From contig JBCAML010000005.1 in assembly GCA_038503075.1 (NCBI GenBank), positions 2,046,001-2,110,000 of the forward strand: DNA of 64,000 nt, read 5' to 3'. Source of the stretch: Gyromitra esculenta. Lineage: Eukaryota > Ascomycota > Pezizomycetes > Pezizales > Discinaceae. Positions 11,980-24,400 of this stretch are shown here, piece by piece; position 1 is the first letter of the stretch; each line of letters begins with the position of its first letter. The notes under the pieces are model-generated. The model searched no databases, was not told where the DNA came from, and worked only from the letters and a program-made list of their open reading frames with translations. Made by a program: the position numbers and the translations under genes.

Positions 11980-13627
11980 GATTGGACGGGCTGGTTTGGC
12001 GAAGCAGCCGCATATACGAAGGGGAACTATGCGGTGCTGGGATGTATATATACGCGACACTTGCCAAAAAGGAGCGGCGGCTTGGGGTTATTTTTTTGTC
12101 TTTATGGGTGTTTTTCTTTCTTGTCATACCCTCTGGTTTGGGATCTATGGTGGTGTTTTATCCTTTCCATTTTTATACAAACGCAAAGGTGGAACCTTTG
12201 GGCATTTTCTTACTCTCCTCTCTTATCATGTGATACCTTCACGACTTTTCTTCTTTGTTCATGTTGGGAGCTGGTGTTTTTTTTATATATCTTTCTATTC
12301 GGAGTTTATTTTATTTTCAGGTTTATGGATGGTTGATTGGTTTATTTTTTTCAAGGGGCACAAACTAGACACTCGGCGACGCCGTTTTGGATGGGGTTCT
12401 TTTGTAGCGATGTGGGTTGATGTATATGTTGGATTGAAAAGGCACAAGGAGACATTGGACTGAAAATCCATTGTATTGCATACTATATATATATTTTCTT
12501 CATTTGCTTTTTCCCCTTCGCCGCTCTCATTTTTTCTGGGGTGCAAAGGATGCAATTGACGAGGTCGCACGACAAGACTTATCCCGGTATCTGGTTGGGC
12601 TTTCGGGCGAGAAGGAGGGGCTGGGGGAAATAATGGTGGTGGCTTGGCGAGGGAGAATGGGAGAGATAAGAAGGGGGCTATTCGATTGCGAGGAGTTATG
12701 TATATATGTCAGCCTTCAGTGCAAAAGTGCACTTTCGGGGGGGGATTTCCAGAGCAGGAGGTTCGTTGCGGTAGTTGTGATATTTAGAGGGGGGAGCTCG
12801 TTGTTTGATCTATTATAGCATGTACTATAGGGGGAAAAGGAAAGAAATAAATACATATAGTTTTCCTGCACATGTGCTTATCGTACATACTACTTTTTAT
12901 TATTTGTGATTCCTGATATTTTTCAAAGGAGATGTAATGTGGCTTTCCGTAGACTTGGCGTGGTTACATGTACTCTACCGATAGAGACATGCTTTATTGC
13001 TTGAGAGTCATTTCCGTCTTCCCCTGCACACTCGTATTCGCGCTCGTTCGAGTGAGAAACCATGATAGTTGATTTCGCCTTTGCGCCCAATCTCTCCTGC
13101 CAAGCCGGGGGTCGGCTGCCGTGGGTTAGGGGTAAGTCTGTGGCCGGAGCCTCGGAAAGCCGCGTGTCCACGATGAAGGGTGCAGGATTAGAGTAGTGGG
13201 GGAAGAGCTGAGTATAACCTAGATGTGAGGACGAGGCTTTCTATTGCTCTATATTTCATCAGGCCTCCCCCTATTTATTTGTTTGGCTGGCCTAGTCAAG
13301 TGAGAAGTTGTCCATCCACATGCTATCGACATATTAACGGCAACCTTGTGTTCCAGATTCCAGTTGAGCCGCACGCTTTTCCTTGTTTGGGCGCTTCCTT
13401 CCTTTCCCACACCCCCAAGCTCATCATCATTGCTGCAGTGCAGTGCAGTGCAGCGCAGTTGACAACCCATCCACTCCACTCCATAGCAGAGGTATCAGCA
13501 GCAATAACAACACACGACACACACACACGGGAGGGAAAATCTACCAAGATAGAAAAAAAAAAGATAGCTATATAGGCTGGGAGATCTTCACCACCCCCCA
13601 ACCACCCACCCCATATAATACTAGGAG
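11980..13627. other. Intergenic region, 1.6 kb
   Basis: Separates two genes on the same strand. The first 500 bases are T-rich (probable 3' UTR and terminator of the upstream gene). A short pentamer repeat (CAGTG units) sits at 13435-13455 and a CA-rich stretch follows at 13510-13530; these belong to the probable promoter and leader of the flippase gene. Open frames in this interval overlap on both strands, are biased in composition, and show no domain. Confidence 0.5.
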
Positions 13628-16600
13628 ATGTCCACACACGCCCACGCGCGCTCTCCCTCCCCGTCTCCATCTAGTTCCTCGTCCGACCTTGACCTCGACC
13701 TCGACCTCGAGGAGCTTGCTGCGCCGAGCCATACACAGGGTGCGGAATATAGGTCTATTCTGTCGAGTGAGCGGGAGCGGGAGCGGGATCGACAAAGGGA
13801 TAGTCGGGAGGCGAGGGAGAGTGGAGACAGTGGACGGATTGCATTACGGAGCTTAAGGATGGGGCTCGGGGGACGGCGGAACCGAAGAGGCGTGGAGCTG
13901 GAGGAAGACGAAGAGGCATTGCTGGGGGAGCGGGAAGGAGAAAATGGTGGGGGAAGCAACAGTGATGGTGGTGCCCCGCTGTTGAGGAGACTGAGCAGTC
14001 GACTATCGCTCCGAGGACAGGGCACAAACCAAGCGGACGAACCGACCGTTGCACTCGACTTTAAGCCGTCGAAAGAGGCTCGCTCCATCTTCCTCGGAGC
14101 ATCCGCGGCCCCGCCATCGTCCGGGGGTCTGAGCTTGGGGAAGAAGTCGAAGGGTGTGGCAGTTTATCCACCTAATATCATTTCTAACCATCGATTCACG
14201 CCGCTTACTTTTCTCCCGCTCACCCTCTACCATGAGTTCAGCTTCTTCTTCAATCTTTACTTCCTCCTCGTTGCGCTCTCGCAGTGTATTCCTGCTTTAC
14301 AGATTGGTTATCTCAGCTCCTATATTGTCCCCTTGGTATTCGTACTCACCATCACACTCGGTAAAGAGGCCCACGATGATATTGCACGTCGACGCCGCGA
14401 CAAGGAGGCAAATAGTGAGCTGTACGAAGTACTCTCGTTTGCGTCCTCCACGGTGCATCCACGTCATAGGGGGAAAAATGGTCACGTGCAGGAGGAGGGA
14501 AGATTGGAGGATACACACACGGCAATGAAAAAGTCACGGGATTTGAAGGTTGGGGATATATTAGTTCTGAAAAGAGACCAGAGGGTTCCGGCAGACGTGG
14601 TGATATTGAAGACGATCTCAAACGAGGCAAATAGCACAGATGAGGAGGCGGCCTCGGGGGAGACGTTTATAAGGACTGATCAGCTTGACGGGGAGACTGA
14701 CTGGAAGCTACGGCTCGCGCCGGCTGTTACGCAGGTATTACGGCCTGGACAGCTGGCGGGAATCACAGTTACTGCTTCTGCGCCGAGTAAAGAGATTAAT
14801 ACATTCATTGGCTCGCTATCTTACTCGCCCCAACTCTCACCAATTTCAGAAGATGACGACCCAGCTGGTTCCTCCTCTAGCTTACCTTCAACCGGCTTCA
14901 ACATCGGTCTCTCGATTGACAATACTGCCTGGGCTAACACTGTCCTCGCCTCGAATTCTACTACTCTCACAGCCATAATCTACACCGGCCCCGAAACTCG
15001 TGCTGCCCTCTCCACCTCCCGTTCACGTTCAAAAACCGGCTTACTCGAGAAGGAAATCAACAACCTGACCAAGATCCTCTGCATACTCACACTCACCTTA
15101 TCAATCCTCCTCGTCGCACTACAGGGCTTCGAAAATAACGCCAATAACCCCGGTATCAAAGACCCCGGTGCGCCGGCCGAAGTCGTGTCCGGAGCATGGT
15201 ATATCAAGATACTACGCTTCATTGTCCTATTCAGCACCATCATCCCTATCTCACTTAGGGTCAATCTAGATATGGGTAAAAGCGCATATGCATGGTTCAT
15301 CGAGCACGACAAGGGGATCGAAGGATGTGTCGTACGCACTTCTACCATTCCGGAGGAATTGGGGAGAGTCGAATATTTGCTTAGTGATAAAACAGGCACG
15401 CTTACGCAGAATGACATGGAGTTGAAGAAGGTGCATGTAGGAACAGTCAGTTACGCGGGGGAGGCGATGGAGGAGGTGACGGAATATATTCGTGCTGGGT
15501 TTGCGAGTGAGGTGGTGCCAACGATCCTTGTGACGCCGAGTGCAGGCGGTGCTGGGGTTGCGCTTGGTGGTGGTGGACGGACACGTAGAGAGATCGGAGG
15601 GAGGGTTAGAGATGTTGTGTTGGCGCTTGCGTTATGCCATAATGTTACTCCGACAACTACGACCGAGGAAGGTACGACGGAGGTAGTAACGACATATCAG
15701 GCGAGCTCGCCGGATGAGATTGCGATCGTGCGGTGGACGGAAAGTGTTGGATTGAGGCTTGTCCATAGGGATCGTAATGGTATGAAGTTGGTTAGCGTGG
15801 TTAGCGGGGAGGTGGTTGTCCGTGTTAAGATCTTGGAGGTGTTCCCGTTTACGAGTGAGGGAAAACGTATGGGTATTGTGGTACAGTTTGTTACGAATGC
15901 TTCGCAGAAGACCCCAGCGCTGGATCTATTAAGTGGGGAAGAGGACGGGAAAGATGAGGGTGACATCTGGTTCTACCAGAAGGGTGCAGATACCGTTATG
16001 AGTTCTATCGTGCAGGCGAATGATTGGTTAGACGAGGAATGTGGGAATATGGCGCGTGAGGGCCTGCGGACGCTGGTTGTTGGTAGGAAGAAGTTATCGC
16101 CGCAGAAGTATGTGGAATTTTCGGCGGGGTATAAGGCTGCTAGTTTGCAGTTGCATAATCGGGACGTAGCTATGGGCAGAGTGGTTGAGGAGTATTTGGA
16201 GAGAGATCTTGAACTGCTGGGTGTCACGGGTGTGGAGGATAAGTTGCAGAAGGATGTGAAGAGTTCGCTGGAGCTGCTGAGGAATGCTGGGATTCGTATT
16301 TGGATGTTGACGGGGGATAAGGTGGAGACTGCGAGGTGTGTTGCGGTTAGTGCGAAGTTGGTGGCGAGGGGACAGTATGTGCATACCATTGCTAAATGTA
16401 AGTTCTATATACCTCTACATTCTGGTGTTTTTGGTCGTCGATGTGAAACGAGTGCTGATCCATGATGCGCAGTAAAACGGAAAGATCTTGCTTACGACGC
16501 CCTCGAGTTCCTCCGCAACAAAACCGACTCTTGCCTTCTTATCGATGGTGAATCTCTTGCACTCTTCCTCGATTCGTACCAAACCGAATTCATATCTCTC

Positions 16601-17574
16601 GCGGTGCAACTTCCGGCAGTCATCGCGTGCCGCTGCACTCCTACGCAAAAGGCGGACGTTGCCCGCCTCATCCGCACACACACCAAAAAGCGAATTTGTT
16701 GCATTGGTGATGGTGGTAACGATGTCTCCATGATCCAGGCGGCGGACGTCGGTGTCGGTATCGTAGGCAAGGAGGGTCGACAGGCTAGTTTGGCTGCTGA
16801 TTTCTCGGTGGAGCAGTTTTGTCATCTGACGAAGCTGCTGGTATGGCATGGACGGAATAGCTATAAACGAAGTTCGAAGCTGGCGCAGTTTGTGATGCAT
16901 CGTGGACTAGTGATATCAGTGTGCCAAACTATGTTCAGCATTGCGAGCCGCTTCGAACCGATTGCGTTGTACCAGGGCTGGCTGTTAGTCGGGTATGCAA
17001 GTGTGTATACCATGATGCCGGTGTTTAGCTTGGTGCTAGATCGTGATGTTGATGAGCGATTGGCGAATCTGTATCCGGAGCTGTATAAGGAGCTGACAGA
17101 GGGGCGGAGTCTAAGTTATCGCACGTTCTTCGTGTGGGTACTTGTATCGATTTATCAGGGTGGTGTGATACAGGGGCTCTCCCAGATTCTGGTTGGTGCG
17201 GATACGGAGCATTTTAAGAAGATGGTGAGCGTGAGTTTTACGGTGTTGGTGTTGAATGAGCTCATTATGGTGGCTCTGGAGATTACGACATGGTATGGTT
17301 TCTTCTTTGCGGTTTTACTTTTTTTTCTCACCCGAAGCTAACGGAAATATATAGGCATGCGTGGATGATATTTGCGGAACTGGGTACGGGTATATTCTTT
17401 TTCGCGACTATTCCACTACTCGGTGATTACTTTGATCTCCACTACGTCATCACCCCGGCGTTCGTGTGGCGCGTGGCTGTCATTTCTGCCATTTCGTTGA
17501 TTCCGCCGTGGGTTGCGAAGGCGGTTAGGAGGAGGTTGAAGCCACCGAGTTATGCGAAGGTGCAGGGTATTTAA
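13628..17574 (+). CDS. NEO1: P4-type ATPase phospholipid flippase, Neo1 (ATP9) family
   Basis: Exons 13628-16397, 16473-17292 and 17355-17574 join in frame to 1269 residues (yeast Neo1 1151; the extra length is a disordered N-terminus of about 150 residues with Ser/Asp/Glu/Arg runs). Landmarks: a first membrane pair FFFNLYFLLVALSQ and IGYLSSYIVPLVFVL, strongly Neo1-like; the actuator loop DGETDWKLR; phosphorylated Asp587 in DKTGTLTQND; the nucleotide-binding KGAD motif; the hinge GDGGNDVSMIQ near residue 1002; and six C-terminal membrane segments. Neo1 enzymes flip aminophospholipids, mainly phosphatidylethanolamine, in Golgi and endosomal membranes, and unlike other P4-ATPases need no Cdc50 partner. 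All catalytic motifs look intact. The third exon encodes the last membrane hairpin and a basic tail. Confidence 0.93.
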
Positions 17575-18421
17575 TGGAGAGGTGTGAGCATGGGGGGAAA
17601 AATGGAGGTGATATATTATAGATACCATTGTGGTTTTTTTTTTTTTTTGCTGCATAGACTTTGGCGTTTTTGATTTTGTAGTGGTTATGTTTAATGTTGC
17701 TCTAGCTGCTTATTCTATATGCTGTGTCGTGCGTTATGATGGAGATGGGATGGTCGCGGTTGGTAATGATGTGTGACTGTAGAACGGGATGGTATTTATG
17801 TTATTGGAGGGGAAGTAGTTAGATGGATGTAGGGATAGATATCTGCTTTGTACTACATTATTGGGTCCAATGAAGGCTCTCTCTCAGGTTTCATTTAGTT
17901 CTCTGGGTGCTCTAGGCTCTCTAGGCTATTTGTAGTGTTAGTTTTCGCCTGTTCTTGAAACCCGCGATGTGAACGAGGATCTTAGATGTGGGTCGCTGAG
18001 ATATCATGGCTTGAGATGAAGAGTAAGTTTCCTAGATGCAGATGGTTTTGGGGCGTGTGCAATTTTGGAATATGAATGGCTCGCTCAATTAATACAAGGG
18101 ATGATGACGATTTGTTGTTTACTCATTAGGTATATTAGGGACGATGACGAGCGAGGGCAGTGACTATAACTATTATATAAGTTTTGCTAATGAGTAGACT
18201 CAAGAGGTGCTGTATTCGATGAGTCATGTTATTGAACCTAGTGATCTATGATGGCGCCACTGGGGCTTTCTAAATTTGTCGAAAAAAGCGGACTAAAACC
18301 GAGTGATAGCTTATAGATTTATATCGAGAAACTTTTTTCTCTTTTGACGCTAGTTACGCCATTATATATTTAGAGCCCTAATTTATATTTTCTAATATTC
18401 ACTCTCGCTCAACCCGGTCTA
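17575..18421. other. Convergent intergenic spacer, 847 bp
   Basis: Lies between the 3' ends of the flippase gene (+) and the AAA ATPase gene (-), so both terminators should be here. A T14-15 run at 17633-17647 sits about 60 bases after the flippase stop. The rest is AT-rich with no open frame of note. Confidence 0.5.
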
Positions 18422-20113
18422 TCATGAAGAATTGACACTAGCCTCTACTACCTCCTCCGCATTCACCTTTCTCAACGCCAATTTCCGTTCAACCCAAGAC
18501 GGCGCCATCGCGATTGCAGCATGTGGGTTTTTCTTATGTAGTAGCAATAAACCCTGGATCTCCGCAGGCGTGAAGCATCCTTCAGGCACCAACTCTGAGA
18601 ACCTCCGAGCAAGTTCCAAGATCTCCTTCCGGGCAGGAAAATCGGCAGGGATATAGAGGGCGGATATATCGTCCTCTGTGGCGTCGTACAAGTTCTCAAA
18701 TAGCTCCTCAATGACAGATTTCGATGCATACGAGAACGAGATCTGGAGGTCTACACGGCCGGGGCGGATTAGAGCCTCGTCAAGCTTCTCCCGGTGATTT
18801 GTTGTCATGATCAAGATTCGGCCTTCTTTCGCCGCGGCACCATCTATCGCGTTGATAAGGCCAGAGAAACTGACGCTACTTCTTGCGGACTGGTGGAAGC
18901 CGTACGGGTCGAATCTGCTCCTGTTTGGTGTTTCGGGCTCAGGGGCTTTTGACTCGCTGTTGCGCTTTACGTTTGAGGCGTCGACATCTTCTAGCAGGAC
19001 GATACAGCTTTTTGGTAGTAGAGTGAATAGAACGCTAAGATTGTCGTCATTTAAGTTTTGTGCATTGAGGCTAAGGGTGTACACTTCTAAGTTGAAGTGA
19101 CCTGCTAGTGCCATGCTCAGACTTGTTTTTCCGGTCCCTAGGGGTAAAGGATGCCTATTAGCGTTTACTCTATATTATGGGGGTTGTTTGTGATTGAAAT
19201 TACCTGGTGGACCATAAAGTAGATAACCTCGACGATAAGGCAGTCCTCGATTTGCATACCATTTTGCTGTCGCTGGCAATAGATATTCTTCTATATCTTC
19301 GACTACTTTTTCTTTTTGGTCTTCTTCCAAAATTACAGTGCTAATCGCGCGATTTGGTCGTGACGTGCAACGGTCCCATCGGTTTCCATGGGGTCCTACA
19401 ACACCCTGGTATACTACTGTCTTTCCTTGATCCCGATGATTTGATCGAAGGACTACATCGTCTAACACGGCCCTCAGTACCGATGACGAGCGTCCGTAGT
19501 ACTTTAAACTGACCGCCTCTCGTGATGGTTGCCCTTGCGCGATTATAGTAGGGTCGTGAATTTTTTCCCGTATTATTCTTATAGTATGACTATTATGGCG
19601 GAAATAATATAAAGCTCCGGGGGTTGGGCTGTATACCACCTGCGACTTTTGCCGCCCGACAACGTGGATCGGAGGAGGGGAGTATGGCGAGATGAACTGA
19701 TCTACTTCGTCTCCCTGATCATGGTAGTCTATTTGCTTTCTCGCATCGCAGGAGCGAGCAATATTCATATCAGCTGCTCTCTCCTCTCGCAGCCATGAAA
19801 ATAGATCATGGAAAAGGCTATCGTCTGAGGTGATGCGAATAGAGCAACAATAATACGTGTCGAGAAGCACGTATACATTCCGCGTAATAAGGTTCCATAC
19901 TGTCCAGATAGCAGTCGCGACCATCATCCATGTTGTTACCGTACCCAAGTCGATGTTGAGTCTTTGTAGTTGGCTTTGTATGACTTCGTATCCTGGGAGC
20001 TTTTCGGCAACCATGGCTCCTACGCCGAGGGCACTGACGATACCTTGCGAGCCAAACCCAAGGCCAGCGAAGGGGTTGCTAAGTCCGTGATTTCCATAAT
20101 CAAGCGCCATCAT
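18422..20113 (-). CDS. BCS1-like AAA ATPase
   Basis: Two exons on the minus strand, 20113-19204 and 19137-18422, give 541 residues (yeast Bcs1 456). The intron splits the codon of Gly304 inside the Walker A motif GPPGTGKT (301-308). A hydrophobic segment near residues 55-75 (WMMVATAIWTVWNLI) is a likely membrane anchor. It is followed by a BCS1-type N-terminal domain, then an AAA core with Walker B IVLLEDVD, an Asn/Arg-finger region NHREKLDEALIRPGRVD, and the SGLINAIDG segment typical of Bcs1 proteins. Bcs1 translocates the folded Rieske protein across the inner mitochondrial membrane. Filamentous ascomycetes also carry several divergent paralogues of unknown role. The acidic insert with ESKAPEPETP in the AAA domain and the long N-terminus point to a paralogue rather than the true Bcs1. 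Confidence 0.88.
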
Positions 20114-21249
20114 CCGAGGGATTCTCTAAAGTGAAGATATGTAAAGTTAGTCTTTTATATGAGTGTAAACGGGATGAATACTGGTTGAATACACAGGCAC
20201 TGGGGTTGGGGGATTCCCTAAAGAAATATTTATGGGGGGGGCAACATACCGGTCTGTTTCTTCTACTCGAACCTCTCATGGAACGGCTCTTGATTCCTCC
20301 TCACTATTCTGGAGGATCGTGGAGTTTCTGTTTGGCTGTGACGAGACAAGCTCCGTTAAGTATCCAATTTGTTGAGTCATGCATGTTGGCACTGCCAATG
20401 AGAAGACAACGATATCACCAGATGAGTATTAACGACTCAGCAGCTGCCTGAAATCTTCGACAAAGCGGCTGAGAACTGCAGATCCACCAATGAAATGCGG
20501 AGGCAAAGTGTCAACAGCGGTGATCGACATGTGGGGTCTGAGAAGTTCCCGGGATTCTGGTTGGCTGGGGTAATGTTTATTGCCTGGGACTCATTATACT
20601 AAATTGTGTATTGCTGGGTCCGAGGTGTTATAAAGTGATATCGCATTTGTCTGGGTTAGGTGTATCTACAAGCTTACTGGCAATTTTGGTCATAGGGTTG
20701 CCAAATTAGGAAACCTTGGCATTAAACTGCCATTATCGGCTGTGACCAATCCAATTTAAACTCATCCAGTGCTGTTATCTGGATGACTCACTTCTCGTGA
20801 CTAATGTTGGTTGCACGAGAGTATTTCACACAAACTTTAATCCAGCTATCTTGAAAACCTAGATGCGAAGACTCAACCAACGAGAACACATCCGAAGCCA
20901 GGAGTTAGTACTACCAATGTGGCGAAGGGGCCCGTGAAATTGAGTAATTTTTTTGATCCTAGGCTGTACCATGTTGATAGTAGGTATGTGGGCTTTCGGT
21001 TATGAATAGCTGTGTGCTTTTATAGTATGTGGACATATACAGCTGCGTCTGCAAAGTCCTGGCACCATATAAAGTGTTGATAATGAATCGAATAGCTGTA
21101 GATTAGACTAGGGAACTGTAAATCAAAGAGCAGAAAACTAGAAAATCTTGAAATGTTAAATATGATCTAACAACTTCACGTAACTACCTAGTAGAGAAAT
21201 CACGGCCCCAATCTGCCGGCAGTCGTGGAAAAATACCAACACCTTTTGA
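20114..21249. other. Intergenic region upstream of the AAA ATPase, 1.1 kb
   Basis: Contains the promoter side of the minus-strand AAA ATPase gene and the flank into which the LINE inserted. A 106-codon frame at 20131-20451 shows no domain. Nothing else was recognised. Confidence 0.45.
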
Positions 21250-21265
21250 ATGAGACAGTACGTGT
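21250..21265. repeat. LINE target-site duplication, left copy
   Basis: ATGAGACAGTACGTGT is followed by a T15-16 run (the minus-strand poly-A tail of the LINE) and recurs exactly at 33736-33751 on the other side of the nest. A 16-bp duplication next to a poly-A end is the hallmark of target-primed reverse transcription. Confidence 0.92.
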
Positions 21266-21483
21266 TTTTTTTTTTTTTTTGTTAAATCATTGTTTCATTG
21301 TTTTAATATAAAAGGTACAAGAATGTCACATGCAACCGAAGTTATAGCGTGAACAAAACCCTAAATCCCTACAACCCTCCGAAACTAAAACAAAACTTTT
21401 TAAAACTGAAAAGATTTTCCTTAAACAGGTATTCCCTACTGGCATGCACATGCCATAAGCCAAAAAAAAGTAACGTGAAAAGA

Positions 21484-24400
21484 TTAATCCTCCATTAAAT
21501 CAAAAAAATTTAATAAGGAAGAAAGAGATGATGTAGAATGTAGAGACACAGATGATAAAATATCTGACGAGCCGGAAGATGAAAGATCTGAAAAAACAAT
21601 TTCTTTGATTGAAGGAAAATTTGTTCTTGTTTTTGAAATAAATTCGGCAAGAGCAATTAAGGATGAAATATTGTTCCAAATTGGAGAGTCTGCATCTAGG
21701 GAATTTATAAAGGGAATAAATAAACTTTGTTCGGATGACAGTGCAAAACAATGTAGAATAGCATGAGAAAAATTTTGAAGGGTGTCACCACAAAGGGGAC
21801 ACGATGTAGGGTCGTTATGAGACCAGGAGGTGTGAGCTTTGAGATAGCTTTTATGGGCTCTCATTTGATGTATGCGACCTGCCATGAACTTTGAAAATTT
21901 CATGAACAGGTGTGGTAGCGTAGAGGTAGGATAAGGGTAATAATCGGGGCGTGGCGTGTACGAGTCCCAGTCTTTAATGAGTTGGGAGCTGATAGCAGCA
22001 TTACTGGCTTCGATTATCATTGCGCGATTGGGATTAGGTTTCTCCAGAATGGGACCTGAAGCTCCTGGATAGTAATTGGCGGGGAGAAACTTCCACGCTT
22101 CGTTTGCAAGGGAGTCTATGACTAGCGGACGAACTCGGCTTTTGGCGTTAGAGTTCCATGGTCTGGGTCTTCTGGCGCCTAGGCCTTTTAGATGGGTTCG
22201 TAGGAGAGGAAGAGGTTTGCCGTCTGCTTGAAAATTTGGCGGAAGGCGAGCTGAGGCGGGGTTGAATAAAACGGGAAGGGTGGCTATGCGTATAGCATGG
22301 CGTCTTCTAAGATAGTGTGCGAAGGCTAACATTGGCGGGAGAGAGGATTCCCTTGTTAGGGCTCCAATGTTGGTGGAAGAGAAGCAGTTTGTAATCCATC
22401 TTAGGACATTGTTCCAAAATGGGTTTATTTTGCGTAAAATGGAAGCGGATGGTGTAAAAACATTCATACCATATGAGAGGATGGGCCTGATGAGGCCCAT
22501 TGCTAATTTGCGGGCATTGTGACTCGTTAGCCCGGAGCCTGAGGGAGAGAGAGATTTGATGGTGAAAAAAGTTTTTTGTGCCGCGGAGAGGCGTTTGAGA
22601 AAGTGAGAATTGGTATTGAAATTGTAGGATAACCAAAATCCTAGCCATCTAATACATGTTAGGGGTTGAAAGGAGTGGCCATTTAAGTTAATGGCGGCGC
22701 CTGGTGTTGGAGGGAGGCGATTGTGGATTGTTGTCCAATGGATGAGTTCGGTTTTCGGAATGGAAAAGCTGACTTTGATAGCTTGGCCGATTTGGTTAAT
22801 ATCGTGCGCGGCTTTTTCAAGGAGCTTGGCGTTCTTTCTGGAGGAGTTGGAGAAGACCGTGATTGCAAAGTCGTCAACGTATGAAAAGGTAAATTTAAAC
22901 TCGTTTTGCAAGTGGAGGGGAGCGACATAAATGCAGAAGAGAAGAGGAGAGATGGGGGAGCCTTGAGGAACTCCAACAGAGACAGGTAAAAAGGTACGGG
23001 GGGAGCCTTTAAAAAGGAGGGCGCATTCGCGCGAATGTAAGAAGGAAATAATCCAGGAGATCATATATTGAGGAGTATTATGATCAAGGAGTCTTTTTTT
23101 AAGGATGTGGGGATTGACATTGTCAAACCCTCCTTTGATATCAAGGAAGAGGGTTGAGACTTTCTTGTCGGCAGCTTGAAGTAGTTGTATATCGTGTAGA
23201 AGTGCGGAGATTGCGTCACCAGTGGAAATAAGTGATAATGAGCCGCATTGGTTCGGGTGAATAAGTCCGTTTGACCGGGAGAGAGAAGCTAAGCGAGTAG
23301 CGAATATCCTCTCGAGGATTTTTGAGAGTGTTTCGAGTAGCACAATTACTCGGAATGAAGCTGGGGAGTCGTATGAATCCTTGTTAGGTTTCGGGAGTAC
23401 GATGCCAAACGCTTTTTTGAGTTGTAGGGGGTGATATCCGTAGCGTGCTAGTGGATTGAGTAATTGGTGGATGATTTGTGGGTTAATTGCGTTAATTTTT
23501 TTCCAGATGCTATAAGGAATAGTATCAGGTCCAGGCGCAGACGAGCTAGAAGAAGAGCTAAGGGCTTTGGAAATTTCGTCGAAGTCTATCTCGATGAAGT
23601 CGCTGTGAGGAAAGTAGTTGGGCGCGGGTGGGTTTTCTTTCGGAGGAAAAAAATGTTCAATTAGAGTAGAGGCGAGTTGAGAGGGGGAATTGATATTGGG
23701 AAGGTTGGGAAATGCTTCACTGTTGGAGGAGGTTTTGAGTCTTTTAGCGGCCCAAATGTCTGAGGGGGATGCAGAGGCGAGGAAAGAATTCCAATGATTT
23801 TTTTTGCATCGAGCGATTTCGTGAAAATAGGCATATTTAGCTTTTTTAACCTCTTCTGACGGAGGGGCTTTGCGGCCACGAAATTTAGATTTGTGAGATC
23901 TATCGACCGAATGGAATATTCTTCGAAGTTCAGTCTCAAGGGGCGAGGTTTTCCTTCAAGCTCTCAGGTATCCCCCGAGATAAGCAGTGCTACTTGAAGA
24001 GAAAACTAAGCGACGAGAGTGTTTACGAGATTCCACAGGCTCTACGAAGTGTTCAAGTATAGAGGACTTGAGATCGGCGACAGCGTAAGGTTATGAGGTA
24101 TAACCGAGGTTTTGTATTTAAAATACAAGAGTGTACGATAGAAGACGTTGCTTAAGGAAAGAGAAGAAAAAGTACAACAAGGGGGGAAATCCCTTCGCTT
24201 ATATACTCATAATCCACCTCTTTGATGACAAACGTATGACTCATTGTAAAGGAAACCAAGGGAAATATATAGAACGATCAACGAAGCAACGCAACAAAAC
24301 ACCTATACCACTAACCGAACAACGCAACAACCATCCATGAAATTCAGATAGAAGGGGGGACCACCACTTTTTGGACCAAATGGAAGGTCTCTTTGTGGGG

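Noticed and set aside
12034..12570. Several 90-155-codon frames rich in Phe, Trp and Tyr
   Set aside because: T-rich 3' UTR sequence read in all three plus frames gives hydrophobic peptides; no signal of selection or domain.
13621..14088. 155-codon minus-strand frame
   Set aside because: Antisense shadow of the Ser/Arg/Asp-rich N-terminus of the flippase gene.
23661..23939. 92-codon minus-strand frame within LINE ORF2
   Set aside because: Wrong frame; the true ORF2 frame here encodes the region between endonuclease and reverse transcriptase.
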